Assembly: GCF_014243445.1 (NCBI RefSeq)
Contig: NZ_JACLQD010000001.1
Coordinates: forward strand, 310,001-374,000
Reading direction: 5' to 3'
Source: Paragemmobacter straminiformis
Lineage (GTDB): Bacteria > Pseudomonadota > Alphaproteobacteria > Rhodobacterales > Rhodobacteraceae
Length of the DNA stretch: 64,000 nucleotides
The notes beneath the pieces were generated by a model, which did not search any database, was not told the origin of the DNA, and saw nothing but the letters and a program-made list of their open reading frames with translations. Numbering within the stretch: position 1 is the first letter of the stretch; each line of letters starts with the position of its first letter. This document shows positions 1 to 7,475 of the stretch, piece by piece. Made by a program: the position numbers and the translations under genes.

Positions 1-1240
1 CGATGGCGTTGCGCAGCACATGCACCAAGGGGTCGGCCAGCTTTTCGATCACCGTCTTGTCAAGTTCGGTATCCTCGCCCAGCACGTTGAAGGCGACGGG
101 CTTGCCCAGACTGTCCGACAGCCCCGAAATCAGCCGCCGGAAACGCCCGACCAGCGACCGCATCGGCACCATGCGCATCGTCATCGTCGCATCGCGCAAT
201 CCCGCCGCCAGCCGCGTGATCTGCTCGGCGGTGGTCATCAGCGCCGGATCGCGGCTCTGGCGGGCAAGCTCGGTCAGCCGCGCCTCGACGATGACCAGCT
301 CTCCCACGGCATCCATCAGCGCATCCAGCCGCTCGGCCGGAACGCGGATCGTCGCCGCAGCCGCCGCCACCGCCGCAGGCACCGCCTCGGCCGCCGGCAC
401 CGCTTGAAGCACGGGGGCCACGGCGGGGGTTGCGGCGGGCGCCGCAACGGGGGTCGCAACGGGGGCCACGACAGCAGCATCCTCGACCGCAGGCAGCTCG
501 GTTCCAGCCGCGCCCAGCTCAAAGTCGAAGCCGCCGCTCTCGGGCCAGTCGCGCGTCAGCTTCCATTCGGCATCGGTGAACAGGAACACGTCCTCGACCT
601 GCGCCTCGGTCACCGAACCAGGCAGCACCATGCGCCAGACGATATGGCAGGCATCCGGTTCAAGCAGGTCAAGCGGCGGCACATCGGCCAGATCGGCCAC
701 GATCGCCCCGGCCCCCAGCGCCCGCAACTCGCCAAGGACGACCTCGGGCCGCGCGCCAAGGCCCAGCGCCTCGCCCAGCAGCCGGAATTCCAGCGTCAGC
801 GACGCGGCGGCCTGCGGGGCCACCCCGCCCACCGCCGCCACGGCGGCAGCCACGGGCGCGGCCTCGGCCACCGGACAGCCCAAAGCGGCCAGCCCCGACA
901 GGATCGCATCGCGCCGCCCCTCGGGGTCGGCCACGCCATCGACCAGCCCCGGAATCTCGTCCCGCGCCGCCAGCGCAAGGCGGATCAGCTCGGCGCTCAC
1001 CGGCACCTCGCCCGCGCGGACCTTGTCGAACAGCGTCTCGAACCTGTGGATAAAGGCCGCAAGCTCGACAAAGCCGAACATCGCGCCGCTGCCCTTGACC
1101 GTGTGCAGGTCGCGGAACACCTGATTGACCAGCCCCATATCCTGCGGCGCGGCCTTCAGATCCAGCAACCCCCGCTCGAGACTGTCGAGCAAATCGCGCA
1201 ATTCCTCGCGGAACACGCCTGCCAATTCGTCGTCCACCAT
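1..1240 (-). CDS. cheA: Chemotaxis histidine kinase CheA (C-terminus beyond window edge)
   Basis: CheA autophosphorylates in response to receptor/CheW complexes and passes phosphate to CheY. About 413 residues are visible. The N-terminal HPt domain carries the phospho-acceptor His46 in HTVKGSG. A probable CheY-binding P2-like domain follows near residues 145-225, then an Ala/Pro/Val-rich linker. The dimerisation helices start near residue 297 (MDAVGELV). The last visible residues, LVHVLRNAI, are the N-box at the start of the ATPase domain, so the ATPase and CheW-like domains lie outside the window. The ATG overlaps the cheY stop as TAATG, which indicates translational coupling. The frame runs open off the edge, so the gene is cut by the window and not a pseudogene. 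Confidence 0.95.
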   Translation of the reverse strand, partial: MVDDELAGVFREELRDLLDSLERGLLDLKAAPQDMGLVNQVFRDLHTVKGSGAMFGFVELAAFIHRFETLFDKVRAGEVPVSAELIRLALAARDEIPGLVDGVADPEGRRDAILSGLAALGCPVAEAAPVAAAVAAVGGVAPQAAASLTLEFRLLGEALGLGARPEVVLGELRALGAGAIVADLADVPPLDLLEPDACHIVWRMVLPGSVTEAQVEDVFLFTDAEWKLTRDWPESGGFDFELGAAGTELPAVEDAAVVAPVATPVAAPAATPAVAPVLQAVPAAEAVPAAVAAAAATIRVPAERLDALMDAVGELVIVEARLTELARQSRDPALMTTAEQITRLAAGLRDATMTMRMVPMRSLVGRFRRLISGLSDSLGKPVAFNVLGEDTELDKTVIEKLADPLVHVLRNAI

Positions 1241-1605
1241 TACCCCAGCACCTTCTTCATGACCGCCAGCAACTTGTCTTGCGTAAAGGGCTTGAGCATC
1301 CAGCCCAGCGCCCCCGCCTCGCGCGCCTGCGCCTTCAGCCCCTCGTCCCCATCCGTCGACAGCACGACAATCGGCACGCCGCGCCCCATCGGGTGCTGGC
1401 GCAGCGCGCGGATCATGCCCAGACCGTCAAGGTTCGGCATGTTCTGGTCGGTGATGATCGCATCGACATGCGCGCTGGTGGCCTTGGCCAGACCATCCTG
1501 CCCGTCCACCGCTTCCAGAACGGCGTAACCCGCCTCCTGCAACGTCATGGCAATCATCTTCCGGATCGACGGGCTGTCATCCACCGTCAGGATGGTCTTG
1601 GTCAT
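1240..1605 (-). CDS. cheY: Chemotaxis response regulator CheY
   Basis: Single-domain receiver of 121 residues, the usual CheY length, with no output domain. The acidic pair Asp9/Asp10, phospho-acceptor Asp53 (ITDQNMPN), the switch position Ser83/Thr84 and Lys105 (MLKPF) are all present. It should be phosphorylated by the CheA encoded immediately downstream and act on the flagellar motor or as a phosphate sink. Its ATG overlaps the stop of the STAS gene (ATGA), and its own stop overlaps the cheA start, so the three genes form one coupled unit. Several CheY paralogues are usual in this family, so the exact paralogue number cannot be set from this window. Confidence 0.93.
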   Translation of the reverse strand: MTKTILTVDDSPSIRKMIAMTLQEAGYAVLEAVDGQDGLAKATSAHVDAIITDQNMPNLDGLGMIRALRQHPMGRGVPIVVLSTDGDEGLKAQAREAGALGWMLKPFTQDKLLAVMKKVLG

Positions 1606-1913
1606 AGGCTTTGCCCTTTGTTGGAATCTTGTGCTGAAAGGCCGCTCACCGGCAGGCCAAAGGGCGGCAGGGCCAGGGCCTGCGCGGCGCTCCAGACGGC
1701 GCTGCCCTCGGGCATGTGCAAATGCAGCCGCCGCCCCGTGCGGTCGGCAAGGGCGCTGGCCGAGATGAGGACTTGCAATATGCCGGTATCGACCTGCTCG
1801 ACGGCCGCGAGGTCCAGCGTCACATCCCCCGCGTCAAGCGCCCCGGTCAGCTCTGCCGCCAGTTCGCGCGCATCCGAATGCCGCAGAACGCCCGTCTTTG
1901 CCGTGGTTTTCAT
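1602..1913 (-). CDS. STAS-domain protein of the chemotaxis operon
   Basis: A 103-residue protein that is essentially one STAS domain, the fold of anti-sigma-factor antagonists such as SpoIIAA. The usual phosphorylatable Ser/Thr lies in VDTGILQV, with Thr43 in that place. The start at 1913 is chosen because AGGA lies a few bases before this ATG; an upstream in-frame start would add 23 residues unlike the family. STAS proteins commonly lead the cheY-cheA operon in Rhodobacterales. The role there is not well defined and may be partner-switching or input into the Che complex. The stop overlaps the cheY start. Confidence 0.8.
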   Translation of the reverse strand: MKTTAKTGVLRHSDARELAAELTGALDAGDVTLDLAAVEQVDTGILQVLISASALADRTGRRLHLHMPEGSAVWSAAQALALPPFGLPVSGLSAQDSNKGQSL

Positions 1914-2082
1914 GTAATCCTGCCCCCGTTTAAGCCACAGCCGCCACTCCGTTCCACACGCAGGGCGGCGACTTATGCACAAACGGCGCGATGCGGCGCG
2001 CTGTTAGGCGGGCGGGCGCAGAAAACAGGTCCCGAAATGAGAAAGCCGCCCGAAACCGGACGACTCTTTCGCATAGGACGCA

Positions 2083-2103
2083 GGGGCCGGACGAACCGGC
2101 CCC
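2083..2103 (-). terminator. Candidate terminator of the holdfast/curli-like operon
   Basis: Inverted repeat with 8-bp arms GGGGCCGG/CCGGCCCC around a 5-base loop, starting 19 bases after the stop of the last gene of the minus-strand operon. There is no good T-run after it, so it may be a processing or Rho-assisted end and not a classical intrinsic terminator. Confidence 0.4.
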
Positions 2104-2121
2104 CGCATGGAAAGCCAAGGA

Positions 2122-2838
2122 TCAGTAGGGGTTGCCGACCAGCGCGGTCACAAGGCCCGAACCGATTTCAGCCGGATCGCCCATCTGGCCCGAGATGTTG
2201 GCGGTCATAGCGCCCGAACCCAGCGCACCGATGGCGGTGGTGCCGACGTTGCCGACCGTGGTGTTCACGTTCGCCAGCGCAAGGTTGACCGACCCGTCGA
2301 TCGCGCCCGAGTTGACCGAGATGTTCTGCATCGCGACCGGGTTCAGGATCGAACCGTACTGTTCGGCCGACATTCCGGCGGTGGTGCTCAGGCCGGTTGC
2401 GGTCGACTCGGCTTTGGCCAGCAGGCCCGAAGCGTCGAAGGTCGCGGTCATGTTGCCCGACTGCAGCGAACCGATGGCGGTGGTCGACAGGTTGCCCAGC
2501 GTCAGCGTCAGCGGGTTAAGCACGTTCAGCAACGAGGCCGGAACGTCCGAACCGTAGACGCTGGCGTTCACCTGGCTGTACGACCCGAAGCCGTTCGGGC
2601 CGCCGAGGCCGTCGATGATGTCGGCGAAGTCCGACGTGGTGCGCTCGGTGTCGATGTTGATCGAACCGTTCACGTCGTTCAGGTTCTGCGCGACGTTCGA
2701 CAGGCTCGCCGACAGCTCGGTCGCATCGTTGAGGATGCCCGAAAGCAGCGAGTCCGACGATGCCGGATCGGCGGCAAAGGCCGAACCGCCGAAAGCGACG
2801 CCAGCCACGAAGGCGGTAGTGGAGAGAAACTTTTGCAT
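2122..2838 (-). CDS. Secreted HfaD-like / beta-solenoid-like surface protein
   Basis: 238 residues with a clear Sec signal peptide (cleavage about after residue 22, SAFA) and a mature part poor in charge and rich in Gly, Ser, Thr, Asn and Ala. Two similar segments at residues 114-133 and 195-214 follow the pattern GN..TTAIG.L.SG.MTA, as expected of repeat-built beta-solenoid or amyloid-like extracellular proteins. AGGAAG precedes the ATG. It is the last gene of an operon encoding a CsgG/HfaB-type pore, which makes an exported holdfast-anchor or fibre subunit role (HfaD-like) the best guess. That assignment rests on context and composition, not on recognised sequence identity. Confidence 0.6.
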   Translation of the reverse strand: MQKFLSTTAFVAGVAFGGSAFAADPASSDSLLSGILNDATELSASLSNVAQNLNDVNGSINIDTERTTSDFADIIDGLGGPNGFGSYSQVNASVYGSDVPASLLNVLNPLTLTLGNLSTTAIGSLQSGNMTATFDASGLLAKAESTATGLSTTAGMSAEQYGSILNPVAMQNISVNSGAIDGSVNLALANVNTTVGNVGTTAIGALGSGAMTANISGQMGDPAEIGSGLVTALVGNPY

Positions 2839-2943
2839 CTGTGTCTTCCTGTATCACGGTCCCGCCCCCCAAGCGGTCCGCTTTTCTATCGGGGGGTATC
2901 GGGGGCCCCAATCGCACCGGATCGCTCCGGCGGAATTCTTTTG

Positions 2944-4491
2944 TCAGCCTCCGCTTTTCGGCAGGAACATCACGCTGCCCTGTGACGGGCTGGGCGCCAC
3001 GAACATCTCGGTCGGCGGCTGGATGCGCATCACGCTCGGCATCGACGCGGGCTGAAGTGTCGGCGTCGGTGTCGGGGTCGGGGTCGGCTTCGCTGCAAGC
3101 AGCGGTCCGGCGGGCGCGGGTGCTGCGGGCGCAGGCTCGGCCTCGGATGTCTTGCGCTCGGCTTCGGCGGGCGCGGGCGGGGTCAGCTTTTCGGCCTGCG
3201 CGGCATTTGCCGCCTCGCGGCCCGCTGCTGCGGCAACGCGCATCGCCTCTTGCACGACGACGGCCGTCACGTCGCCCTCTTCGCCGTCCAATCCCAGCCG
3301 CGCCGCCTCTTGCAGCAGTTTCAGCGCAAGATTGGCCATCTGGATCGCCTCGGCGGCCAGTTTCATCCGGTCGATGGCGTTCTCGGCGGTCTGCGACTTC
3401 TTCGCCGTCTGGATGGCGCGCGTCGCGGTCTTGGTCGCCTCCTTGCCCAAAAGCGAGGCATCGCCGCGCGGACTGCGCGGTTGCTCTCCCTTGGGGTCGG
3501 GCTGCCCGCCCTGCGGCGCGCTTTCCTGCGGCGGCGCGGGCAGCATTCCCGGCGGCACGGGCTGGCCCGGCGCCTGCCCCTGCGGCGGAACAGCCGGCGG
3601 CGGCAGCGCCCGCTCGACCGGCACGTTCAGGTCGTTGCCCGTCTGCCCCGACACCTCGTAGACCGAGGTGTCCGCCGTCCCGTTATGCTCGACCGCCCCC
3701 GCGCCGCCCGGCACCAGCCCGCGGCATTGCGCATAGACGCCGGGGTTCATCACCTGACCCAGCAGCTCGAACGTCGCCAGCGACACCATCTGGCGCAGCG
3801 CGAAATTCATCGCCTCGCGCTCCATGCCGCCCGCATCCAGCGACACCAGCGTATCGCCAAAGAACTGCGTGCCGCTGAAGCCCGCTTCCGACATGTAAAT
3901 CTGCTTCTGCAACGGGATCGACGCCACGACCCGCCCCGTGAAGGCATCGACCATCGACAGGTCCAGACCCACCATGATCCGGCTTTGCCGCTTTTTCGGC
4001 CCGAAGCCCGCAACCGACACCTCGTAGCCGCCGCCCGGTATGTAATCGAGGCTGTTGATGCTGCCCGAGATGTAGAAATTCACCGGCACCTGGCTTTTGA
4101 TGTCACGGATGCCCCATGTCGCTTCGATGACCGAGACGTTGACCTGGCTGCGGTTCACCACCGTCACGCCCGACCGGAACAGCGCCGATTGCACCATGTC
4201 GCCCGCGCCTTGGGTCACCATCTTGCCCGAGCCGCCGTCGTTGTAGGTTTCCTTGCCCGTGTTGTCGGTCACCGTGCCGACGGCGAAAACCACGTTGCGC
4301 TTGATCTTGCCGCGCAGGCAGCCCAGCGCGGAATCGAAAGCGGTCACGATGTCTTCGATCGGCGGGCCCTGCACCAGATTGGCGCGCTCCCACGGTTTTT
4401 CCGTTGCCCCCGGAACGGCGGTGCAGCCAGCCACGGCCAGGGCCGCCGCCCATGAGACCGCTTTCGCCGCAGCGCCCCGCATCAGTTGCAT
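2944..4491 (-). CDS. CsgG/HfaB-family outer-membrane secretion lipoprotein
   Basis: CsgG-family lipoproteins form the outer-membrane channel that exports curli subunits; HfaB does the same for Caulobacter holdfast anchors. The signal peptide ends in a lipobox AVAGC with the acylated cysteine at residue 23. Residues about 40-270 match the CsgG core, including a conserved Gly/Thr-rich stretch (GTVTDNTGKETY). At 515 residues it is far longer than CsgG (about 260-280): a Pro/Gln/Gly-rich region, an Ala-rich probably helical segment (about 370-450) and a Pro-rich tail with TP repeats follow. The start at 4491 has AGGGG 5 bases upstream and overlaps the preceding gene by 10 bases; a second ATG at 4482 gives a TGATG overlap. 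Confidence 0.85.
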   Translation of the reverse strand: MQLMRGAAAKAVSWAAALAVAGCTAVPGATEKPWERANLVQGPPIEDIVTAFDSALGCLRGKIKRNVVFAVGTVTDNTGKETYNDGGSGKMVTQGAGDMVQSALFRSGVTVVNRSQVNVSVIEATWGIRDIKSQVPVNFYISGSINSLDYIPGGGYEVSVAGFGPKKRQSRIMVGLDLSMVDAFTGRVVASIPLQKQIYMSEAGFSGTQFFGDTLVSLDAGGMEREAMNFALRQMVSLATFELLGQVMNPGVYAQCRGLVPGGAGAVEHNGTADTSVYEVSGQTGNDLNVPVERALPPPAVPPQGQAPGQPVPPGMLPAPPQESAPQGGQPDPKGEQPRSPRGDASLLGKEATKTATRAIQTAKKSQTAENAIDRMKLAAEAIQMANLALKLLQEAARLGLDGEEGDVTAVVVQEAMRVAAAAGREAANAAQAEKLTPPAPAEAERKTSEAEPAPAAPAPAGPLLAAKPTPTPTPTPTLQPASMPSVMRIQPPTEMFVAPSPSQGSVMFLPKSGG

Positions 4492-5006
4492 GTCTGCCCC
4501 TGCGCGCTTGACGCCATGCTGATGTCGATCCCGAAGGACGCATCGAGGTTCGGCGTCCCCTGCTCCATCGTGGTCATCGTGCCGTCGATGCATCCCGTGC
4601 TGTCGGCGCGGATGGTCGAGTCGACGGTGTTGCCGTCGCCCGTCACGTCGATGTTGGTCGTGCCGGTGTTCAGCGCGCCCACCGCATAGCTCGACTGCGT
4701 CGAATCCCCGACCTGAAAGGCCGAGTCATTCGTCGCCCCCGCGCCGACCGACACTTCCTGATAGTTCTGCCGGTTGTCATAGGTGTTGATCGTGGTCACG
4801 CGTCCGGCATTGCGCGCGGCCAGCATGGCCTGCGCCTGCTGCAACAGAAGCGTCCGTTCCGCGACCGACGAAAATCCCCAGCCCCCGCCCCAGTTCTGGC
4901 CGGGGCTCGACCACTCCTGCGCCATCGCGGCACCGCCGCCCAGCAGGGAAACCGCAATCATGACGGCCCGCAGGCCCGCGCATTTCGTTGTCCGTTTCGT
5001 CGTCAT
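4482..5006 (-). CDS. Secreted HfaA/curlin-like protein
   Basis: 174 residues with a Sec signal peptide (cleavage after AMA, about residue 29). The mature protein is Gly/Asn/Thr/Ser-rich and has curlin-like wording such as DVTGDGNTVDS near residues 120-130, with two cysteines late in the chain (139 and 173). It sits between a lipoprotein gene and the CsgG/HfaB-type pore gene, the place occupied by hfaA in holdfast clusters or by structural curlin genes in curli clusters. The start at 5006 has GGAAG about 6 bases upstream; an ATG two codons earlier (5012) is possible but sits too close to that site. It is likely a pore substrate. Confidence 0.6.
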   Translation of the reverse strand: MTTKRTTKCAGLRAVMIAVSLLGGGAAMAQEWSSPGQNWGGGWGFSSVAERTLLLQQAQAMLAARNAGRVTTINTYDNRQNYQEVSVGAGATNDSAFQVGDSTQSSYAVGALNTGTTNIDVTGDGNTVDSTIRADSTGCIDGTMTTMEQGTPNLDASFGIDISMASSAQGQTCN

Positions 5007-5064
5007 CTTCATCTTCCAGCCGGCATTCGCCGCGCAGATCCGCTTCGGCTCACATGCCGCGTAT

Positions 5065-5661
5065 TCAGTAGGTCGCACTCACCGACACACCGTTCGGACC
5101 GGCCGAGGCCGAGAAACTGCCCGAAGACGAGGTCGTCGAACTCGAGGACGAGCCTCCGCCCGCGCTGGACGACGAGGAACTGCCCCCGCCCGCCGTGGCG
5201 CTGCTGCTGGTGCCGCCCCCCGCGCTTGCCCCCGACGCGCTGCCCCCGCCCGCCGTCGTGGCCGATGTGCCCGTCCCCGAGGCCGAAGCCGATGACGCCG
5301 TCCCGCCCGATGTCGTGCTGGCCGAGGACGAGCCGCCACCGGCACTTGCCGAAGACGAGCTGCCCGTATTCGTGCCCGGAGGCGTCGAGGGCGACGGCGG
5401 GGTCGAAGGCGTGGGCCGCGTCGACGGCGAAGGCGGCGTCTGCGGATCGACCGCGCCGATCCCCGCAACCTGCGGCGCGACCAAAGGCGCGCATTTCATC
5501 GCCGCAGGGCGCGAATACTTCTCGTCAAGGATCAAACCCTGCTCTTCCGCCCAGCAATAGACGTTCTCGTATTGCGGCTGCGGCGGCGTGCATGCCACCA
5601 GAACGATCGCCGTTGCCGGAAGCAGCGCCATGCCGCCAAGTCTTGTGCCGATCCGGTTCAT
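5065..5661 (-). CDS. Ser/Gly decapeptide-repeat lipoprotein
   Basis: 198 residues. The signal peptide ends in the lipobox LVAC with cysteine 24. A short globular part with Cys36 and Cys57 follows, then a Pro/Ser/Thr hinge (about 75-98). From residue 101 to about 180 there is a low-complexity tract with an almost exact 10-residue period of the type SSSSASAGGG. Its last residues, GVSVSATY, end in an aromatic residue. It is the first gene of the minus-strand operon and precedes the curlin-like gene by 58 bases. AAAGGG lies upstream of the chosen ATG. I do not recognise the family; an outer-membrane anchored, flexible or self-associating surface protein fits. Confidence 0.7.
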   Translation of the reverse strand: MNRIGTRLGGMALLPATAIVLVACTPPQPQYENVYCWAEEQGLILDEKYSRPAAMKCAPLVAPQVAGIGAVDPQTPPSPSTRPTPSTPPSPSTPPGTNTGSSSSASAGGGSSSASTTSGGTASSASASGTGTSATTAGGGSASGASAGGGTSSSATAGGGSSSSSSAGGGSSSSSTTSSSGSFSASAGPNGVSVSATY

Positions 5662-5857
5662 TGGAAACCCTTTGGACAAATGGATATTTCTCCAATTCCG
5701 GATAACATTGCACCCACAGGCAACCAATTTGTCTTAACGCTGCATTGCCACGCCACAGGGTGCCGTTAATATCTTAGGTATCGGTCACCATCCGTATCGC
5801 TCCGGTTTCCCTTCAAAACCCTTCTTGTCCCTTCAAAATATGAATGGCAGAAATAAT

Positions 5858-5884
5858 AAAAGCCGGACGCATCGCATCCGGCTT
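5858..5884 (-). terminator. Intrinsic terminator after the ribbon-helix-helix gene
   Basis: On the minus strand an 11-bp stem (AAGCCGGATGC arm, one mismatch) with a 3-base loop is followed by a T-rich run (TTTTATTATT). It lies 38 bases after the stop at 5922 and separates the regulator genes from the surface-protein operon, so the latter should have its own promoter in 5662-5857. I could not pick a convincing -35/-10 pair there. Confidence 0.75.
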
Positions 5885-5921
5885 CATAAAATCAGCTCTG
5901 CCTATTTTAACGAAAGCGCGC

Positions 5922-6173
5922 TCAAAGATGTCCGTTCTGTTTCAGCCAGCAGGTCAGGATCGACCTTATCGCCTGCGGCCGGCTCACATCATCGTCGAGC
6001 GAGGCGCGGTACCGCTCGAGTGCTGCCAGTTGCCTTGCGTTCAGATGGACCCCGACAAGAAAGCGCTTGCGGTCCACCGCGTCGCCCCATCCGGCAGCGC
6101 CGGAATAGTCAACCTGCCCCGCAGCCCCCAGCGCCTGCTCTTGCAAGGGCGTATCGCCGTTCCGGATATCCAT
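5922..6173 (-). CDS. Small ribbon-helix-helix-like protein
   Basis: 83 residues. The C-terminal half (FLVGVHLNARQLAALERY, then SRPQAIRSIL and CWL) has the spacing of a ribbon-helix-helix DNA-binding fold: a beta strand, an amphipathic helix, and the SR.xAIR turn into helix 2. The start at 6173 is chosen for its strong GGAGG 7 bases upstream; a longer frame reaches 6272 but lacks such a site. It lies between a LuxR-type response regulator and the holdfast/curli-like operon, all on the minus strand. A regulatory role in surface attachment is inferred. RHH proteins are often antitoxins, but no toxin gene is adjacent. Confidence 0.6.
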   Translation of the reverse strand: MDIRNGDTPLQEQALGAAGQVDYSGAAGWGDAVDRKRFLVGVHLNARQLAALERYRASLDDDVSRPQAIRSILTCWLKQNGHL

Positions 6174-6305
6174 GTCCCGTCCTCCGTCGAAGTCTGCCGC
6201 AGTATGGGCCAGCACGAAAGATTGTGTAGCTGGCCTTGGGGCTGTAACGGGTGTCGCTGCGGTCTGCGGCACCCGCCTTACGATGCCCGCCCCGCCGCCC
6301 GCGCC

Positions 6306-6938
6306 TCAGGCCAGACCGCTGGCGATCGACTTCATCGCGATCTGCGTGCGGTTGGTGACATTCATCTTGGCGCACAGCGAACGCACGTGCATTTTCACTG
6401 TGATTTCAGTCAATCCCAGCTCGCGCGCGACGTCCTTGTTGGTCTTTCCCTGACAGATATGCCGCAGCACATCCATCTCGCGCGGCGAGATGTTGGTCGC
6501 TTGCGCCCGCCGCTCGGGCCGCGCCCAGGTGGCGCTCAGCACGCTCGGAATATAGATCTCGCCGGAATCGACGAAGCGGATCGCGTTGGCCATCGACTTG
6601 GCGGAAAGCGTTTTCGGGATGAAGCCGGAAATCCCCATTTCCAGCGCCTGAAAAATCGCCTCTTGCCGCACCTGCCCCGAGAACAGCACGACCCGGCCGC
6701 CCTTGTTGGCCTTCACCGCCGTCTCGATCCCCTGCAACCCGTGCATCCCCGGCATGTCGAGGTCGAGCAGGATCACGTCGAACGGCCCCTCGGCTTCGAT
6801 CGCCTCGACCACGGTCTGAAGGCTGTCCGCCCGCGCCACGGTGAACCCGCCGTCGCTTTGCAGAAAAAGATCGATCATATCCACGAGCAGCGCATGGTCG
6901 TCGGCTATCAGTATTGATATCTTCGATTTGTCCGGCAT
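6306..6938 (-). CDS. LuxR/NarL-family response regulator
   Basis: 210 residues: a receiver domain (about 1-125) with Asp13/Asp14 and phospho-acceptor Asp59 in VILLDLDMPG, then a GerE-type helix-turn-helix (about 147-207, SPREMDVLRHICQGKTNKDVA). GGGGGAAA lies upstream of the ATG. It has no partner histidine kinase nearby. In E. coli the curli regulator CsgD has a FixJ/LuxR-type C-terminal domain and sits beside the csg genes, so this protein next to a CsgG-type cluster is a reasonable regulator candidate. That link is an inference from position only. The frame is intact and of normal family length. Confidence 0.9.
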   Translation of the reverse strand: MPDKSKISILIADDHALLVDMIDLFLQSDGGFTVARADSLQTVVEAIEAEGPFDVILLDLDMPGMHGLQGIETAVKANKGGRVVLFSGQVRQEAIFQALEMGISGFIPKTLSAKSMANAIRFVDSGEIYIPSVLSATWARPERRAQATNISPREMDVLRHICQGKTNKDVARELGLTEITVKMHVRSLCAKMNVTNRTQIAMKSIASGLA

Positions 6939-7158
6939 GTTATATTTCCCCCTGCCTTGCAGTGGGCGGAAAAGGACAGCAATTCAACTTTCCGACAAGT
7001 CTACAAATCCAGCGCGAAAGATATTTAACGGCAGACCTCGGGCGGGGGTATGTGCGTCAGCGTGAGTTATTCCGCGCCTAGCCCTTATCCAAGGTATAAA
7101 CCTACAGACCTTATTTCCCGAACGACACCGATGCGCATTTGCGCCCGCAACGCCCCGC
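6939..7158. other. Non-coding stretch upstream of the response regulator
   Basis: No credible gene in either strand. It is more AT-rich than its surroundings and must hold the promoter of the response regulator (minus strand). A TATAAA-like box occurs near 7095 on the plus strand, but no good -35 partner is visible. The structured segment 7159-7253 follows directly. Confidence 0.5.
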
Positions 7159-7253
7159 CCGTTACAACGGGGGGTAAGGCGTGCCTTGACCTGCCCGCCT
7201 CTCGTACTGCCGTAACGGAAAGCCTTACCCCCGACCGCGGTCGGGGGTTTTTT
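7159..7253 (+). ncRNA. Candidate small RNA or attenuator-like leader
   Basis: Plus-strand segment able to form competing structures. The arm at 7170-7180 (GGGGGTAAGGC) is perfectly complementary to 7222-7232, while the C-run of 7228-7232 is also needed for the terminator stem at 7228-7247. A further pair, CCGTTAC at 7159-7165 and GTAACGG at 7212-7218, would cross the first pairing. No plus-strand gene begins within 3 kb downstream, so a free-standing small RNA ending at the T-run is more likely than an attenuator. No known RNA family was recognised. Confidence 0.4.
7228..7253 (+). terminator. Strong intrinsic terminator
   Basis: Perfect inverted repeat CCCCCGACCG/CGGTCGGGGG followed at once by six T on the plus strand. 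It terminates a plus-strand transcript that has no coding gene, which supports a small RNA just upstream. On the minus strand the T-run is absent. Confidence 0.85.
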
Positions 7254-7318
7254 CATATACGCCGCCAGCGGCCACGCCACGCCCGCCGTCACAGGCATCG
7301 AAACATTCGGGAAAAATC

Positions 7319-7394
<76 letters not shown>

Positions 7395-7475
7395 CACGGG
7401 CGGGCTTCTCGCGCATCGGCGCGGGATTGTCAAGCGAGCGCCCCGCCCCCGATCACGCCCGCAGCCAGCTCCGGC

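Noticed and set aside
20-1528. Long plus-strand open frame opposite cheA and cheY
   Set aside because: Arg/His/Gln-rich translation without domains; it mirrors the clear cheA/cheY genes and comes from the GC-biased third codon position.
5922-6173. Toxin-antitoxin system based on the RHH-like protein
   Set aside because: No toxin-sized gene overlaps or follows it; the neighbour downstream is a terminator and then the surface operon.
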